Assembly: GCA_914767885.1 (NCBI GenBank)
Contig: CAJZBQ010000029.1
Location: 186,001 to 250,000, forward strand
Reading direction: 5' to 3'
Source: Blepharisma stoltei
Lineage: Eukaryota > Ciliophora > Heterotrichea > Heterotrichida > Blepharismidae
Length of the DNA: 64,000 bases
Positions within the stretch are counted from its first letter, which is position 1, and the number at the start of each line of letters is the position of its first letter. Shown one piece after another: positions 63,169 to 64,000 of this stretch. The notes under the pieces are model-generated. The model ran no database searches. It saw nothing but the letters and a program-made list of their open reading frames with translations, and had not been told where the DNA came from. A program made the translations under genes and the position numbers.

Positions 63169-63534
63169 ATGTCGAAAAGAGAGAGAGGTGAAAATCGTCG
63201 TGTTGTTGTGTCTGGATTCGGAAGCAATATCACTTCTGATTCAATTGCTGCCGTTTTTACGCCTTATGGTAAGGTTGAGGGCATTCGCTTCAAAGGCAGG
63301 AAATGCTGCACTGTTCAATTTGAAGAATCAGAAAGCGTCTTGAAAGCAATACAGCTTCATGGTTCCCGACAGCCTTTACTGAATACGACTCAATTGAATG
63401 TCACTCCCATTGATCCGTTGCCTGTTAAGAAGTCGAAAGTTTATGCGGGATCCTTTGTTGTATTAGATCCACCCCGGTTTAATAATTTCTTGATTCCTGT
63501 TTTGCCATCTTTTATGTCATCAGGTTTCAAGTAG
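63169..63534 (+). CDS. RRM-type RNA-binding protein, small
   Basis: 121 aa, ATG 63169 to TAG. One degenerate RNA-recognition motif: RRVVVSGFGSNITSDSIAAVFTPYGKVEGIRFK with the RNP1-like GRKCCTVQFEE, followed by VLKAIQLHGSRQPLLNTTQLNV, covering residues ~10-80. The C-terminal 40 residues are P/F/L-rich. RNP1 lacks the usual aromatic pair, so RNA binding may be weak or this may be a protein-interaction RRM. Targets unknown. Confidence 0.75.
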   Translation: MSKRERGENRRVVVSGFGSNITSDSIAAVFTPYGKVEGIRFKGRKCCTVQFEESESVLKAIQLHGSRQPLLNTTQLNVTPIDPLPVKKSKVYAGSFVVLDPPRFNNFLIPVLPSFMSSGFK

Positions 63535-63698
63535 GATAATTAACAATTTAAAAATTCTGTGTGTTTATGCCGAATTATGATTGAGATGTTGATTCTAGGG
63601 AAGATAGCTTTTAATAATAGTGAGGATTATACAAATAAATTTAAAGAAATAAGAAATGCTCATTTGCCGTATTTTTAAGTTATTTGAGAAAAATTGTA

Positions 63699-63935
63699 AT
63701 GGGTTGTGGAACTTCAAGCGATACGAGTAGAGTCGTCGAACCTTTGGCTTCTCAAAGGCAAAGGCCAAAAATTAATAGCAAGACTTCTGTATCCAATTCA
63801 CTTGCAAAGCCAACACTAAGAGATAATAGGCCAAAATCATCCCAATTAATGAAATTTTTCAGAACTAAAAAATCGAAAAGCAAAAGCGCATCGCAAAAAT
63901 ATAATGCGTTGGAAATTTTGTCTCTAAATATATAA
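63699..63935 (+). CDS. small MGC-protein, possibly myristoylated
   Basis: 78 aa: MGCGTSSDTSRVVEPLASQRQR starts with an N-myristoylation/palmitoylation-like signal; the remainder is basic and S/K-rich (FFRTKKSKSKSASQKY). Ends at TAA 63933-63935. It may continue past the window if an intron or IES hides a longer frame. No family recognised. Confidence 0.55.
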   Translation: MGCGTSSDTSRVVEPLASQRQRPKINSKTSVSNSLAKPTLRDNRPKSSQLMKFFRTKKSKSKSASQKYNALEILSLNI

Positions 63936-64000
63936 ATTCAAATTTAAAAAAACAAGTTTTCTCAGGAAAAATTTAAATTTGAAATTCCATTTTTAAAAGG

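Noticed and set aside
1-64000. CRISPR arrays, bacterial operons, ribosome-binding sites
   Set aside because: The window is eukaryotic; the tandem repeats seen lack CRISPR spacing and no cas genes exist. No tRNA or rRNA gene was recognised by eye; a covariance-model scan would be needed to exclude tRNAs.

Overview
This window reads as germline (micronuclear) DNA of a heterotrich ciliate, most probably a Blepharisma. Three things in the sequence point there. (1) TGA is read as tryptophan: at least ten genes (RCC1-TBC, MYB, ankyrin-exonuclease, 838-aa protein, carbonic anhydrase, EGF protein, phosphodiesterase, CLEC16A homolog and others) run on in frame through TGA at positions where the family has or tolerates Trp, and they end at TAA/TAG. 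(2) Introns are only 15-16 nt (nine found). (3) Coding sequences are broken about every 2 kb by inserts between direct repeats; removing the insert plus one repeat copy restores frame and family homology. These are internally eliminated sequences (IESs). I place 31, about 17.6 kb (roughly 27% of the window). Many contain one MITE family with CTCC...GGAG ends and a CCGTGAGCGAACAAAA motif, like the pogo-derived MITE known from the Blepharisma germline.

Layout: 1-8654 cGMP-dependent protein kinase (5' end off the window), a tail-anchored coiled-coil protein split by a 2.9-kb IES, a short coiled-coil protein and the RCC1 half of an RCC1-TBC protein. 8959-12479 is a 3.5-kb IES with ~720-bp inverted arms, a nested pogo-like remnant and a MITE; the TBC half follows. 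13-26 kb: small unknown genes, a syntaxin, a gene whose stop codon holds a MITE, an R2R3 MYB factor, an ankyrin-DEDDy exonuclease fusion, and two unknown proteins. 26-34 kb: a Kelch-EGF membrane protein, two small genes, an RPAP3-like TPR protein and a carbonic-anhydrase-like protein lacking zinc ligands. 34.5-40.9 kb: UTP10/HEATR1 with three MITE-derived IESs. 41-48 kb: an armadillo-type protein with a minisatellite IES, an unknown protein, a Rho pseudogene and an EGF/Calx-beta surface protein. 48.9-55.3 kb: a transmembrane cyclic-nucleotide phosphodiesterase (four IESs) and a Pumilio protein (three IESs). 55.5-64 kb: an unknown small protein, an FCP1/SCP-type phosphatase, a coiled-coil protein, a CLEC16A homolog, an RRM protein and a small MGC- protein.

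The genes do not form one pathway; they are closely packed housekeeping and signalling genes on both strands. PKG and a phosphodiesterase both belong to cyclic-nucleotide signalling but lie 46 kb apart. The strongest observations concern genome editing: IES boundaries deduced from reading frame, many direct repeats lacking TA, a 3-bp T-N-A target duplication at several MITEs, and IESs that cut catalytic or RNA-binding motifs. Exon/IES models were built by hand from reading frame and homology; no read mapping or database search was possible. Where two boundaries fit, both are given.
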